Counted from the first letter of the stretch, positions 52,865 through 61,566 are shown. The stretch is 64,000 bases of DNA from Fredinandcohnia onubensis (GCF_031181385.1 NZ_JAPSKV010000001.1:124001-188000), one strand, 5' to 3'. Notes: a model not told the origin generated them from the letters alone. Translations and numbers: made by a program.

Positions 52865-53521
52865 GCTGTCACCCCATTTCTGAATGGTTTCTATTAGTCT
52901 ATTCGGGGCTGGGTGTGGTTTAGACGTTCGGACAAATTGAGGGAAATAGATTTTTTGGCGGCGGTTTGTAAAATGGCTGATGAACCTGAGGGGGAGATTT
53001 GGTATGTCCGATATATTCTCAATATTGTCCGATAACCCAAAAGCCACCCTGTTCCGGAGTTGCAAGTGGGTCGCGGGGACAGATCCCTCGTCCCAGGCAA
53101 ACTAAGGTTGCTCGGGGATGAAGACCATTTCGAGCAGAGAATAGAGCCAAAAAGTTCTTCATAATTGTATGAAGACCACTCGCGGAGAAAAATAACAATG
53201 AAAAAGTTCTTCATCCCTTGCGCCCTCGCCGCCCTATGTGGAACCACGAGAACCGTCCCCGTGGTCTCATGGTCCCGCCCCTATGTTTCTGCAATATATT
53301 TCAACATAATACATATTGTGACAGGAAAATCACCCCGACAGTTTACACTACTATTACTTTTGTCCACTATAGAATACAACTCTTAGAAATTAGATTTTAC
53401 TACCTTTGCTTAATAGGAAAATGTATGTATACCAGTAATAATTAGGATAGATGGGACAATTGACTAGGAAGAAACGCTCAGATGCAAATTCTATTAAAAA
53501 TGAATTGGGAGGTAGGATTGA
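52865..53521. other. Repeat-rich intergenic region upstream of the subtilase
   Basis: It contains GGGGACAGATCCCTCGTCCC at 53075-53094, a two-unit copy of the ATGAAG/CTTCAT repeat (53118-53215, period 51) and the arms GAGAACCGTCCCCGTGG and TGGTCCCG (53244-53273). AT-rich sequence from 53290 leads to the subtilase ribosome site TGGGAGGTAGG. No gene is seen. Confidence 0.6.
53118..53215. repeat. Two-unit copy of the ATGAAG/CTTCAT repeat
   Basis: ATGAAGACCA occurs at 53118 and 53169, and AAAAGTTCTTCAT closes each unit. The plan ATGAAGnCC - variable - AAAGTyCTTCAT - spacer is the same as in the array at 11840-12225, although the variable part differs. Confidence 0.6.
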
Positions 53522-55993
53522 ATGAAGAAGATTTTATATCTGGTAATGGCATTATCTTTATTTTTACCAACTCTTTTTACAGGGAGTAAGCAGGTACAAG
53601 CTGTGGAAAATCGGTCTGCAGTAATTGACCCAATGCTTGAAAAGGCATGGGACACTGTTGGTTCCTTACAAGTAATTGTTACTTTTAAGGGGGATGGGGC
53701 ACCTAAGGAGGACCAACTCAATCTATTAAAACAACTAGGAATTGAGACAGGCATTAGTTTAAAGTCATTACCAATGACAGGGGTGATTGCGACTAAGAGC
53801 CAAATACAGAAGCTTGCTCAAAATAGTGAAGTTCAATCAGTCTATTTAAATCGAAAACTAGAATATTTTAATGCAGATTCAACCGAAATCACTGGCGTTG
53901 ATAAGGTTCGAACAGATGATGTAATGCGGAAAGCGAACGGAGGGCTCCCAGTTTCAGGTAAGGGAGTCGGGGTAGTTGTTAATGATAGCGGTGTTGATGG
54001 TACACATAAAGACCATGAATTCGGAAAAAATCTTGTGCAAAACGTACTAGGGTCAACGAACCTTTCCGCGTTAGCACCCGGTTTACTCCCCGTATCCTAC
54101 GTAGAAAATGTAGCGAATACGGACACTAACTCAGGGCATGGTACACATGTTGCGGGAACCGTTGGTGGCACTGGGGTTATGTCCGGTGGTAAATATGAAG
54201 GTGCTGCACCAGGAGCAGATTTAATCGGATATGGTTCCGGTGCGGCTCTATTCGTTCTAGATGGACTTGGCGGCTTCGATTATGCGATTACCCATCAACA
54301 AGAATACAATATTCGCGTGATTACAAATTCATGGGGTTCATCAGGTGATTTTGATCCAAATGACCCTATCAATATTGCAAGTAAAAAAGCGTACGACCGT
54401 GGAATTACCGTGCTTTTTGCAGCGGGAAATGAGGGGCCAGGTGAGAATACTCATAATCCATATGCAAAAGCACCATGGGTGATTTCCGTTGCAGCTGGCG
54501 AGAAGGATGGAACACTAGCTGACTTTTCTTCAAGAGGTACAAAAGGTGTTGGTGGAACATTTACAATGGATGGGAAAGAATGGACATGGGAAGACCGTCC
54601 AACGGTTACAGCACCTGGGGTTGATATTATTTCAACAAGAGCTCTTTCGCCAGTGGCATCACTTGCAGCAGACCAAGATATCGAATTACTAGAACCGGCA
54701 CATGTTCCCTACTACACCCATATGAGTGGAACGTCGATGGCAACTCCTCATGTAGCAGGAATCGTGGCTCTTTTACTTGAAGCGGACCCATTGCTTTCTC
54801 CGGAGGAAATTAAAAAAATCATTCAGGATACTGCTACAAATATGCCAGGCTATGAACCATGGGAGGTAGGTGCTGGCTATGTAAATGCATATGCAGCAGT
54901 GGATCAGGCTTTTAATGGAAAAGAGTACGGCGAGACTGTGAATTTATATCAAGAGTTTAATAGTAGGGTAGATAGCGAAACGGAACGTAAAGACTTCGAA
55001 ATAACGTATGACCCTACTACTCTATTATCTACAAACCAATATGAATTTGAAGTTGCTGAGGGAGTAGCAAATCTAGTAGCAAAAATAAATGCGTATGGAT
55101 TGTTATCTCAAACAGGTAACACGTTGAATCTCGTTTTAATAGCACCGGATGGGGCAGAGTATAGTTCAGGTGTGAGCTTATTATTTCCTCTCTATACAGA
55201 CCGAACAGTATCTGTAGCCTCGCCAATGCCAGGTGAATGGAAGGTGGAAATCAGGGGGCTTAAAGGCGTAACGGAAAACCCAATCGGTATCGGTTTACCA
55301 GAAACCGTAAAGGGAACTTTAGCTTTTTTAAAGGTTAGTGGATATGATGGTTTGAGTGATATTAAAGGCCATGCAGCAGCCGGCGCCATTCAGTTTGGTG
55401 TAAATGAAAGATTATTTGATGGCTATTCGAATGGCACATTTAAGCCAGATGCCGCGCTCACACGGAACGATTTAGCAAAGTATTTAGTAATGGGTGGGGA
55501 GGTTCGTCAAGCTTTACCTACAGCCCCTTCTTTTAGTGATGTAGCGGAGGCAGATGCACCGTTTGTCGAAGCGGTAGTCGCAAATGGTGCAGCGTTCCGC
55601 GATGGAAAGCAGGTCCAAAAAGGAGTTATACTTCCAAAAGTAAGCGAAAAATTCGCACCTAAGGATGCGGTAACACGTTCAGAATTAGCATACTCACTTG
55701 TGCAAACTCTTGGTTTACAAGCTGAGGCAGAAGAGTTAGGAGCAGGCGATATTACCGTTCAATACAAGGACGAACGTGTGAAAATTGAGGATGCAGGAAA
55801 GATTCCAGCGGAGCTAAGAGGCTACGTGCAGCTTGCATTAGATCTAAACATTCTTAATGCAAAGTTTTCCGTTTCACAGGGACCATTTGATCTAAAGCCC
55901 AAGGTTACAGCAACATTTAGTCCAACAGAAAAAGTAACCCGCGGCGAATTTGCAGTTGCTATGACACGCTTTTACAACGCATATTTACAATAA
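53522..55993 (+). CDS. Secreted subtilisin-like serine peptidase with SLH-like C-terminus
   Basis: An 823-residue S8 family protease. A signal peptide (about 1-27) is followed by an inhibitor I9-like propeptide, and the catalytic domain carries Asp155 (VVNDSGVDGTH), His209 (SGHGTHVAGTVGG) and Ser405 (SGTSMATPHVAGIVALLLEA), with Asn in AAGNEGPGEN as oxyanion residue. A beta-rich domain follows, then SLH-like repeats (RLFDGYSNGTFKPDAALTRNDLAKYL near residue 630, and VTRSELAYSLVQTLG), which usually anchor proteins to the cell wall. It acts outside the cell, probably wall-bound. The ATG follows TGGGAGGTAGGATTGA. Confidence 0.93.
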   Translation: MKKILYLVMALSLFLPTLFTGSKQVQAVENRSAVIDPMLEKAWDTVGSLQVIVTFKGDGAPKEDQLNLLKQLGIETGISLKSLPMTGVIATKSQIQKLAQNSEVQSVYLNRKLEYFNADSTEITGVDKVRTDDVMRKANGGLPVSGKGVGVVVNDSGVDGTHKDHEFGKNLVQNVLGSTNLSALAPGLLPVSYVENVANTDTNSGHGTHVAGTVGGTGVMSGGKYEGAAPGADLIGYGSGAALFVLDGLGGFDYAITHQQEYNIRVITNSWGSSGDFDPNDPINIASKKAYDRGITVLFAAGNEGPGENTHNPYAKAPWVISVAAGEKDGTLADFSSRGTKGVGGTFTMDGKEWTWEDRPTVTAPGVDIISTRALSPVASLAADQDIELLEPAHVPYYTHMSGTSMATPHVAGIVALLLEADPLLSPEEIKKIIQDTATNMPGYEPWEVGAGYVNAYAAVDQAFNGKEYGETVNLYQEFNSRVDSETERKDFEITYDPTTLLSTNQYEFEVAEGVANLVAKINAYGLLSQTGNTLNLVLIAPDGAEYSSGVSLLFPLYTDRTVSVASPMPGEWKVEIRGLKGVTENPIGIGLPETVKGTLAFLKVSGYDGLSDIKGHAAAGAIQFGVNERLFDGYSNGTFKPDAALTRNDLAKYLVMGGEVRQALPTAPSFSDVAEADAPFVEAVVANGAAFRDGKQVQKGVILPKVSEKFAPKDAVTRSELAYSLVQTLGLQAEAEELGAGDITVQYKDERVKIEDAGKIPAELRGYVQLALDLNILNAKFSVSQGPFDLKPKVTATFSPTEKVTRGEFAVAMTRFYNAYLQ

Positions 55994-56005
55994 TATAATA
56001 CCAAT

Positions 56006-56040
56006 CCAGAGGAGGACTCCTCTGGTTTTTTTTGCATGAA
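56006..56040 (+). terminator. Terminator of the subtilase gene
   Basis: CCAGAGGAG pairs with CTCCTCTGG around two bases and is followed by eight T. Confidence 0.88.
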
Positions 56041-56050
56041 GGTGGAGAAA

Positions 56051-56082
56051 AGGGACAGTATCTGCCCTCTGACCCAGCCCAT
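56051..56082. repeat. Dispersed GGGACAG-type repeat
   Basis: AAAAGGGACAGTATCTGCCC is followed by TCTGACCCAGCCC. It lies between the subtilase terminator and the convergent gene. A further partial copy (CTGTCCCTGTGCCCC) lies at 56647-56661. Confidence 0.45.
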
Positions 56083-56099
56083 AGTCTCAGCGTCAACCC

Positions 56100-56561
56100 C
56101 TAATGATACGACCACAGTATCGTCCAGTCGCCGTCTTCATTTACGACGAAGATGTCTTGCTGGATGGTGAAGGTGCCGTATGTGCTTTTATAGGTTTGTG
56201 TGATGGGCACTTTATAGACATCTTGAAAGGTTGAGGTGTTTTTGGCCATTTGCCAGCTTTTGAGGTGTTCAACGTCTTCTACCGTGTATTTGAAGGTATC
56301 GGTCCCGAAGTGACCCACAAAGACATGGTTGCGCTGCTGGATGTAGTCGGCTTTCTCAAACCGCTCCTGCATCAGTGGATGAAACAATTCCCACGAGCTC
56401 CCGAAATCCGCATCTTGCTCGAATGTATAAAAGGAGTGGACAATCTCCTTTGCATCCTCCTCCGGTGATGACCGAAACAATGAAAAAATCAGGATCACAA
56501 TCAGTATGGCCCCAACTGAAACCAGAATCAGCTGAATTGGCACGCCTTGTCGTCGTCTCAT
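56100..56561 (-). CDS. Membrane-anchored extracytoplasmic protein of unknown function
   Basis: A 153-residue protein with one N-terminal helix (IQLILVSVGAILIVILIFSLF) and an outside domain. AKEIVHSFYTFEQDADFGSSWELFHPLMQERF and a terminal VNEDGDWTILWSYH recall the NTF2-like/DUF4878 type of small ligand-binding domain, though this is only a resemblance. The ATG follows AAGGAGGCTTTTGTTTAC. It is a single gene, convergent with the subtilase gene. Confidence 0.7.
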   Translation of the reverse strand: MRRRQGVPIQLILVSVGAILIVILIFSLFRSSPEEDAKEIVHSFYTFEQDADFGSSWELFHPLMQERFEKADYIQQRNHVFVGHFGTDTFKYTVEDVEHLKSWQMAKNTSTFQDVYKVPITQTYKSTYGTFTIQQDIFVVNEDGDWTILWSYH

Positions 56562-56666
56562 ATGTAAACAAAAGCCTCCTTAAGCTTGTTTATTAATATG
56601 GATATGCCCTTGGAAAGTTGTCCTAGTACAAGAACAACATAACTTTCTGTCCCTGTGCCCCAAAGA

Positions 56667-56700
56667 CAATAAAAAAGCTAGAGCTTAGACTCTAGCGTTG
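56667..56700 (-). terminator. Terminator of the small gene at 56685
   Basis: On the minus strand GCTAGAG pairs with CTCTAGC around five bases and is followed by TTTTTTATTG. The TAA stop lies in the loop. Confidence 0.8.
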
Positions 56701-56843
56701 GTTTTACTGAATCGAGTTAGAAATGGACGGCGTGGACCGTTTTTGACTCGTATGAAATAAATCCGATCTTCGAGTCGTTTGTAAAAGCGAACTCCGACAA
56801 TACTGAATGGTGTCCAAATTTCTTTAAACGTATAATAAGGCAC
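56685..56843 (-). CDS. Small basic protein of unknown function
   Basis: A 52-residue protein beginning PYYTFKEIWTPFSIVGVRF and ending in a basic RRPFLTRFSKTNARV. The start is GTG 56843 behind GGGGGAGGAGTTCTAAAA, one of the best sites in the window. A longer frame to ATG 56885 would place that site in the coding region. It has its own terminator. I do not recognise a family. The 340 bases upstream (to 57184) are AT-rich and otherwise empty. Confidence 0.65.
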   Translation of the reverse strand: MPYYTFKEIWTPFSIVGVRFYKRLEDRIYFIRVKNGPRRPFLTRFSKTNARV

Positions 56844-57184
56844 TTTTAGAACTCCTCCCCCAATCTTAAAAATGTTCTCTATCAATCATTGATATTTTTG
56901 AATTATCTGAAACTAATAATTATAGAATAGCATGTCCGATTTGCATAAAATGTGGAAACGTGTAGAAAAAAATTAAAATTTTTAATGCATTTTTAGACAA
57001 AAATCGCAAAAAAAGGCCTGTTTTAGGAAAGTTGCCCCAAAAATACCCCGATAATCGCTATAAAATTACATCGATTTTCCCAATATACATTTTTCTAATA
57101 CATTGGTAGTATATAATTATAGTAAAATAAAAATACTAGATTGGTAGGATTTCCTGTTAAACTAGTGTATTCATTCTTGTTAGT

Positions 57185-57284
57185 TAATGTAGAGAATGGG
57201 GTTTTCTACATTTGACTATAAATTTTTTACCTGTAGACTTTTTTCTCTTTTGCCCTGCTCCAGTGCGAGTAGGGTCTTTTTTTG
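57185..57284 (+). promoter_or_regulatory. glpP leader with hairpin and internal terminator
   Basis: GTAGAGAA pairs with TTTTCTAC around five bases (57190-57210). It is followed by a terminator, CCCTGCTC facing GAGTAGGG (57253-57274), and TCTTTTTTT, 66 bases before the glpP start. GlpP antiterminates by binding leader RNA ahead of such terminators in B. subtilis glpD and glpFK, so self-regulation is suggested. Confidence 0.6.
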
Positions 57285-57349
57285 CTGTTTTTTCAAAGGT
57301 GAAGGGAGTGTATACTACTTATAAAAGACGGCAGAAAGAGGGGAGACAG

Positions 57350-57886
57350 TTGGATCAACGTATATTGCCCGCATCTACGACGATGAAGGAATTCGAGTCC
57401 TTTTTAAAAAGTAAATATGAAATCGGGATTTTTACGGAAATTCACATTGCTCAGCTGAAAAATATTACTCGAATGGCAAGGGAAAATGGAAAGAAGATGA
57501 TCTATCATGTGGATATGGTACAGGGGATAAAAAGTGACGAGTATGCGACCGAATTTATTTGCCAAGAGTTTCGACCATATGGGCTGATCTCAACGAAATC
57601 AAGTGTTATCATAAAAGCGAAGCAAAAGGGAGTGTACGCGATTCAGCGGATGTTTTTGATTGATACTCATGCTCTTGAAAAAAGCTATAAGTTGATTGCA
57701 AAAAATAAACCCGATTATATTGAGGTGCTGCCTGGAGCCATGCCTTGGATGATTAAAGAGGTTAAGGAAACGTTGAATATTCCAGTGCTTGCGGGTGGAC
57801 TCATTCGTACGAAAGAAGATGTGCAACGAGCACTTGAGGCAGGAGCGACGGCGATTACGACGTCTAAAAGGGAGCTTTGGGTATAA
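57350..57886 (+). CDS. glpP: Glycerol-3-phosphate responsive antiterminator GlpP
   Basis: A 178-residue RNA-binding antiterminator that, with glycerol-3-phosphate, permits transcription of the glp genes. ILPASTTMKEFESFL, the HVDMVQGIKSDEYATEFICQEF segment, STKSSVIIKAKQKGVYAIQRMFLIDTHAL and PVLAGGLIRTKEDVQRALEAGATAITTS are typical. The start is TTG 57350 behind AGAGGGGAGACAG. A longer frame to 57212 runs through the leader terminator. glpF, glpK and glpD are not adjacent, unlike B. subtilis. Confidence 0.93.
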   Translation: MDQRILPASTTMKEFESFLKSKYEIGIFTEIHIAQLKNITRMARENGKKMIYHVDMVQGIKSDEYATEFICQEFRPYGLISTKSSVIIKAKQKGVYAIQRMFLIDTHALEKSYKLIAKNKPDYIEVLPGAMPWMIKEVKETLNIPVLAGGLIRTKEDVQRALEAGATAITTSKRELWV

Positions 57887-57903
57887 CACGAAAGCTCTTT
57901 TTG
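57872..57903 (+). terminator. Terminator of glpP
   Basis: GAGCTTT pairs with AAAGCTC and TTTTTG follows. The stop codon lies in the loop. Confidence 0.75.
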
Positions 57904-57937
57904 AATTATTTTGGCATAATTTGTTGGTAAGTTTTTA

Positions 57938-57951
57938 CGAAAACGTTGTCA
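57938..57951 (+). promoter_or_regulatory. cre-like site upstream of a small membrane gene
   Basis: CGAAAACGTTGTCA matches 13 of 14 positions of TGWAANCGNTNWCA. It ends ten bases before TATAAT (57961-57966), so CcpA binding would cover the -35 region. Confidence 0.45.
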
Positions 57952-57999
57952 TTATTCCGTTATAATGTAGATAAGAGAAGATGAAGAGGGGGCGAAGTG

Positions 58000-58116
58000 A
58001 TGGAAGAGAATACGAATCCATTGGCAGTTGGCATGGTTTGGGGAACGACATTGAGCATTCCTTTGTGGATCGCGTTTTTTGGTTGGATCAAGCTTCTATC
58101 ACAACTCTTCTTATAA
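58000..58116 (+). CDS. 38-residue membrane protein of unknown function
   Basis: A short protein with one hydrophobic helix (VGMVWGTTLSIPLWIAFFGWIKLL) after a polar MEENTNPLA. ATG 58000 has AGAGGGGGCGAAGTG upstream, and a TATAAT lies 34 bases before it, with a cre-like site over the -35 region. No family is recognised. The dispersed repeat begins ten bases after the stop. Confidence 0.6.
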   Translation: MEENTNPLAVGMVWGTTLSIPLWIAFFGWIKLLSQLFL

Positions 58117-58125
58117 TCGGATATG

Positions 58126-58199
58126 AACCATGTGAACCATGGGGACGGTTCCCATGGTCCCTGTCACTTCAAGGGACCAAGAGAACCGTCCCTGTGATT
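58126..58199. repeat. Dispersed GGGACGGTTC repeat, inverted pair overlapping a gene end
   Basis: AACCATGGGGACGGTTCCCA followed by TGGTCCC faces GGGACCAAGAGAACCGTCCC followed by TGTG. The right arm encodes the last residues of the minus-strand GGDEF-EAL protein. Confidence 0.7.
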
Positions 58200-60554
58200 T
58201 CTTAGCCACTTTTCCTCGAATTCGGCTTTTGGGAGTGGCCTGCTGTAGTAGTAGCCTTGGCCATAGGAGCAGCCTTCTTGTATGAGGAAGTCGAGTTGTT
58301 CCTTTGTTTCAATGCCCTCGGCGACGACTTTGACGTTCAGATTATTGGACATTTGGATAATCATTCTGATGATACTTTTGGAGTCTTTGTTAAAATCTTT
58401 GATGAATGACTTGTCAATTTTTACACAATCAATTGGCAGTCGGTGAAGGACACTTAGGGAGCTATAGCCTGTGCCGAAATCGTCAAGACTGATGCTGATT
58501 CCGAGCTTCTTCAATTGCAGCACGTGATCGATTGATTTTTCCAAATTGAGTAGGGCGCTTTCTGTGATTTCGATGTCTAAGCGGTTGAGACAGGCAGCCC
58601 CTCCTGCGTTCACATCCTGGATAAACCGAAACAGATTCTGCTTTTCAAAATGCTTCGCTGAGATATTTACCGAAATTTTTCCGAACGTAAAGCCTGCGTT
58701 TGCCCATGAATGAATCGACTCTAAAACTTGTGTAATAACCCATTCACCGACATCCACGATTAGGCCAGTTTCCTCCAACACATGGATAAAGACATCCGGA
58801 CTAACAATCCCTTTTTCAGGGTGATTCCAGCGTAATAAAGCCTCAGCGCCACGTAAAGTACCTGTTTGGATGTCAAATTGTGGTTGATAATACAGTTCAA
58901 ATTGATTTTTCTCAAGGGCTTCCTTTAGATCCTGCTCAAGGAGGAAGCGTTCCTCGACCCTTTTTAGGAGTTTCTCGTGATAAAACACAATGTCACTTTC
59001 GTCATTTTCTTTGGAGGCATACATCGCAAGGTCGGCCTTCCGAAGTAATTCTTCTATGGCTTTGGCATCGTATGGGAAACGCGCAATGCCAATGCTTGCA
59101 AAAACCTCTAAAGTAAAATCCTGATAGGTGATAGGTAGGCGAATTTTGTCTGCCAAGCGAAGTACAATCTTTTCAGTACTTTCGCACTCCACAACTGGAA
59201 GAGTAACAGCAAATTCATCTCCGCCGATATGGTAGGCTACACCATGGTCATTATTCTCCCTGAGTCGGTTGGCGACCTCAACTAAAACAGCATCCCCAGC
59301 TAAATGTCCGTAGCGGTCATTGGTCTTTTTAAATTCATTTAAATCGAGATATACAAGGCTAAAAGGGATTTGTTCCGTCATGTTTTTGGCCATATCCTCA
59401 CTAAGCTTTCGTTTGTTCGGTAGATTTGTAAGGGGGGCATGGTAGGCCATGAATTGAACCTTTTCCAGATTTCTTTTTTCTTCGGAGATGTCTTTAATGA
59501 TCCCGTAGATTCCATGTATCTTATCATCGACTGAAATCGGAATGTTTCTGACAGCCAAATCTATAATTTCACCAGCAGAATTGCACATTTGAACTTCATA
59601 CTCAACCACTTCACCTGCCAACGTTTTTTCAAATTGCTGTTTCGCAAATGCTTGGTCGTGTTCAGGTATGAATTGGTGATAATGCATTCCGGTAATTTTT
59701 CCTTTTTCCATATCGGCAAGTTTTTCTGCAGTTAGATTTAAATCAATAATGGTTCCCGTTACGTCCATCATGATAATCGCGAGCGAATTTAACTCATAGA
59801 GAGAGCGATAATAGCGCTCCTGGCTCTCTAGTTTTCTTTGTTTAGCAAGTAGTTTCTGCTGATACAAATTGCCGATTAATGCAATAAACATAAACAAAAA
59901 TACACTTAATAAAAGAAAAGGCACAATGACATTGCCTGCATACACTTGATCCTCGTATGTTATCACATGCTGAAGTCCTTTTATAGAAAGTAGATGATGA
60001 CTGATCATAGACATTCCGAATAACACACCGATTAATCCTGTTTTCACTGAACTGTTCTTTAGAAGTTTTCTTTTAGTTAAATAGCCGGCAACCATGTTAA
60101 GAATGAAGCTAGTAAGCACGCTAAGTAAAAACCACTTATTGTAAAAAGAAAGAGTGAAGGCGCTGTTTGATACGATGATGGTAAAATAGGCAGCACTACT
60201 TCCAATCGTAAACAAGAACGCTGGAACAAGATATGGGGTACTCCGATGTAAAAGTAATTTTAATCCTAAAAAGCTCGTTATGAACATCATAATGAATGAC
60301 ATACAGAATGCCGCAATTCGAAAATGAAGAGTAGAAAATTCGAAAAGACCAGAAATTCCGACGACATAAGCTGCCTTGGTTCCAAGGCTAAAGGTTAGGG
60401 TAGCGAGTAGAAGCCAAATGAACGCGATTCGTTTCTTTGATTTCGGGACTAAGTTTAACGCAATATCAAAGCAAATAATGCTCGCAGAAAGCGCAATAAA
60501 AATGGAAAATAGGGAGTAAGCAATATTGAGTTCGGACATCAAAATAGAAATCAT
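58164..60554 (-). CDS. Membrane GGDEF-EAL protein with PAS domain and MHYT-like sensor
   Basis: A 796-residue protein that makes and/or degrades cyclic di-GMP. The N-terminal 230 residues are about seven helices with an MHYT-like plan but degenerate motifs (MISHHLLSI). A PAS domain (about 245-365), a GGDEF domain with intact HIGGDEFAV (about 375-525) and an EAL domain with GAEALLRWNH, EITESAL and DDFGTGYSSL (about 540-785) follow. Both active sites appear complete. ATG 60554 follows GCTGAGGTGTACGT. The last ten residues (HRDGSLGPLK) are encoded by a dispersed repeat. Confidence 0.93.
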   Translation of the reverse strand: MISILMSELNIAYSLFSIFIALSASIICFDIALNLVPKSKKRIAFIWLLLATLTFSLGTKAAYVVGISGLFEFSTLHFRIAAFCMSFIMMFITSFLGLKLLLHRSTPYLVPAFLFTIGSSAAYFTIIVSNSAFTLSFYNKWFLLSVLTSFILNMVAGYLTKRKLLKNSSVKTGLIGVLFGMSMISHHLLSIKGLQHVITYEDQVYAGNVIVPFLLLSVFLFMFIALIGNLYQQKLLAKQRKLESQERYYRSLYELNSLAIIMMDVTGTIIDLNLTAEKLADMEKGKITGMHYHQFIPEHDQAFAKQQFEKTLAGEVVEYEVQMCNSAGEIIDLAVRNIPISVDDKIHGIYGIIKDISEEKRNLEKVQFMAYHAPLTNLPNKRKLSEDMAKNMTEQIPFSLVYLDLNEFKKTNDRYGHLAGDAVLVEVANRLRENNDHGVAYHIGGDEFAVTLPVVECESTEKIVLRLADKIRLPITYQDFTLEVFASIGIARFPYDAKAIEELLRKADLAMYASKENDESDIVFYHEKLLKRVEERFLLEQDLKEALEKNQFELYYQPQFDIQTGTLRGAEALLRWNHPEKGIVSPDVFIHVLEETGLIVDVGEWVITQVLESIHSWANAGFTFGKISVNISAKHFEKQNLFRFIQDVNAGGAACLNRLDIEITESALLNLEKSIDHVLQLKKLGISISLDDFGTGYSSLSVLHRLPIDCVKIDKSFIKDFNKDSKSIIRMIIQMSNNLNVKVVAEGIETKEQLDFLIQEGCSYGQGYYYSRPLPKAEFEEKWLRNHRDGSLGPLK

Positions 60555-60711
60555 ACGTACACCTCAGCGACATGCAAATGTACGATTAGTATGAGCCATT
60601 TGGGGGAATTTAATGGGACTTCCGAGAATTTTTTCTTTTTGGGGTATAAGATGGGTGAAAAGGGGTCATCCTGTATAATGTATTCCCCCCCTTTGTTATA
60701 TATTTTTGTTG

Positions 60712-60740
60712 ACCTCCCTAGTGGAGGTATTTTTTTTGCC
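60712..60740 (+). terminator. Terminator in the leader of the DUF1659 unit
   Basis: ACCTCC pairs with GGAGGT around five bases and ATTTTTTTT follows. A TATAAT at 60674 lies upstream and the first gene starts at 60813, so it may be an attenuator. Otherwise it ends a transcript entering from upstream. Confidence 0.65.
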
Positions 60741-60812
60741 CAAAATTTTAAATGTGATGCCCCTTTTTGCCCCTCTCCCCTCTATAACATAAGTGTAAAG
60801 GAGGTGAGGGAC

Positions 60813-61043
60813 ATGGCAGCAAAACAGGAAATTCTAGATACACAATTACGTCTAGTGTTTGAGAACGGTGTGGATGGTAAGGGTAAGCTCATCTATAAAA
60901 ATAAAAATTACAACAACATTAACCCTTCTGTAACAGCAGATGATTTATATGCAGTTGCAACAGCAATCATCGGTCTTCAAACATTAGAACTATCTGACAT
61001 TGAGCGTAATGATAGCTTTATGTTAGTAGGTATTGCTGAGTAA
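60813..61043 (+). CDS. DUF1659 domain protein
   Basis: A 76-residue protein of the DUF1659 family. LDTQLRLVFENGVDGKGKLIYKNKNYNNINPSVTADDLYAVATAIIGLQ is the family pattern. ATG 60813 follows AAAGGAGGTGAGGG. Members are small, abundant, paired with DUF2922 proteins and of unknown function, and the same pairing is seen here, 36 bases apart. Confidence 0.85.
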   Translation: MAAKQEILDTQLRLVFENGVDGKGKLIYKNKNYNNINPSVTADDLYAVATAIIGLQTLELSDIERNDSFMLVGIAE

Positions 61044-61079
61044 TTTTTAAGGTGAATTTTTAGAAAGGGGGAGTAACAA

Positions 61080-61295
61080 ATGGCAAAAACACTAGAAATG
61101 CAGTTTACGAATATGGCTGGAAAAACAGCAACCGTATCGATTGAAAATCCAGTGGAACCTGTAGATGTGGTAGCGCTTACCGCAGCAATGGATTTAATCG
61201 TAGCAACGGATGCATTCCTAACATCGGGTGGTCCGATTGTATCGAAAAAAGGCGCACGTATTGTAGAACGTAATGTTGAAGAAGTTCAACTTTAA
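61080..61295 (+). CDS. DUF2922 domain protein
   Basis: A 71-residue protein of the DUF2922 family. AKTLEMQFTNMAGKTATVSIENPVEPVDVVALTAAMDLI is characteristic. The ATG follows GAAAGGGGGAGTAAC. It forms an operon with the DUF1659 gene before and the YvrJ gene after it. The function is unknown. Confidence 0.85.
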   Translation: MAKTLEMQFTNMAGKTATVSIENPVEPVDVVALTAAMDLIVATDAFLTSGGPIVSKKGARIVERNVEEVQL

Positions 61296-61356
61296 TTAAA
61301 ATGGAGCCAGCTCTCTTTTGGGAGTTGGCTTTACTTTTAGAGAGGAGGAAAATGGG

Positions 61357-61527
61357 ATGGATCAGCTACTGCCTTTTATCCAGGAGGTTGGCTTTCCTGT
61401 TGTCGTGACATTCTATCTGCTACATCGAATCGAATCAAAGCTAGATAGTGTCATAGACTCAATTCAAATGCTCCCACACAGTATGAAGGCCGAACCACCA
61501 TATGAAACGAAGAAAAATATATCGTAG
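61357..61527 (+). CDS. yvrJ: YvrJ family protein
   Basis: A 56-residue protein. DQLLPFIQEVGFPVVVTFYLLHRIESKLDSVIDSI is the YvrJ signature, a membrane helix followed by an amphipathic helix. ATG 61357 follows AGAGAGGAGGAAAA. It resembles the small BhlA/holin-like proteins in size and layout. It is the third gene of the DUF1659/DUF2922/YvrJ unit and is closed by a terminator. Confidence 0.82.
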   Translation: MDQLLPFIQEVGFPVVVTFYLLHRIESKLDSVIDSIQMLPHSMKAEPPYETKKNIS

Positions 61528-61534
61528 AGAATAG

Positions 61535-61566
61535 ACACCTGACTTGGACGAGTCGGGTGTTTTTTA
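61535..61566 (+). terminator. Terminator of the DUF1659/DUF2922/YvrJ unit
   Basis: ACACCTGACT pairs with AGTCGGGTGT (one G-T pair) around six bases, then TTTTTTA. Confidence 0.88.
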
